64,000 nucleotides of DNA from Tenrec ecaudatus (lineage: Eukaryota; Chordata; Mammalia; Afrosoricida; Tenrecidae), in NCBI RefSeq assembly GCF_050624435.1, contig NC_134530.1:143012721-143076720 (forward strand), written 5' to 3'. Positions 63,944 to 64,000 of this stretch are shown piece after piece. The translations under genes were made by a program, and so were the position numbers. Each line of letters starts with the position of its first letter. The stretch's first letter is position 1. The notes beneath the pieces are model-generated. The model worked only from the letters and a program-made list of their open reading frames with translations. It did not search any database and was not told the origin of the DNA.

Positions 63944-64000
63944 GTATGTGCAGGCTTATCTCTCTTGTCCTCTGACGAGCAGGATGGATGTTCTTAATTG
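63944..64000 (-). other. AKNAD1: AKNAD1 sequence upstream of the start codon
   Basis: 5' UTR and possibly the preceding intron. 'ctgctcgtcag' near 63970-63980 could be the acceptor of this exon, but the pyrimidine tract is weak. The promoter is outside the window. Confidence 0.4.

Noticed and set aside
1..64000. Bacterial-type features (operons, CRISPR arrays, riboswitches, origins)
   Set aside because: The sequence is clearly a vertebrate nuclear locus with spliced genes and SINE/LINE repeats; the short tandem arrays seen are microsatellites.

Overview
The window is mammalian nuclear DNA, most likely from a tenrec (Afrotheria, Echinops-like). Three things point there: dozens of AfroSINE copies (tRNA-like head, tail ending in a 'gatggcagtgag' motif), degenerate RTE/BovB-type LINE copies, and a SPIN-type hAT element with an 8-bp target duplication. 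A very abundant lineage-specific retroelement, whose 3' end reads 'agcccc(c)aataaaatgatt', fits the same source. Genes are split by GT-AG introns and most of the DNA is repeats.

Two protein-coding genes are supported and they converge tail to tail, in the order I know from human 1p13.3. The last two exons of STXBP3 (Munc18-3) lie on the + strand at 1282-1430 and 2893-2987, followed by a 3' UTR and poly(A) signal near 3551. AKNAD1 lies on the - strand from its start codon at 63943 to its stop at 17111. I located 13 coding exons by splice sites, reading-frame phase and similarity to mammalian AKNAD1. The phases are mutually consistent along the whole chain, except that one short exon (length 1 mod 3, about 40 nt) must lie between 62974 and 60273 and was not found.

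Layout: 1-3.6 kb, end of STXBP3. 3.6-16.8 kb, intergenic: an antisense copy of the 2.5-kb tenrec retroelement, antisense RTE pieces with an LTR inserted, an ERV-L-type integrase/dUTPase reading frame, and an old L1 with a clear target duplication next to a palindrome. 16.8-64 kb, AKNAD1. Its introns hold a U2 snRNA retropseudogene 50 nt upstream of exon 11, a near-full-length RTE at 34-37.3 kb, a nested stack of old L1, 2.5-kb retroelement and SPIN at 37.3-40.3 kb, long old L1 ORF2 remains at 48.3-50.6 kb, and an L2 split by two SINEs at 55.4-56.6 kb.

The two host genes are not functionally linked: STXBP3 encodes a syntaxin-4 regulator of vesicle fusion, and AKNAD1 encodes an AKNA-domain coiled-coil protein of poorly known role. 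No viral or transposon protein here looks fully functional. The ERV-L integrase region does keep an uninterrupted frame with all three catalytic acidic residues. Family names for repeats come from recognition, not from a database search.
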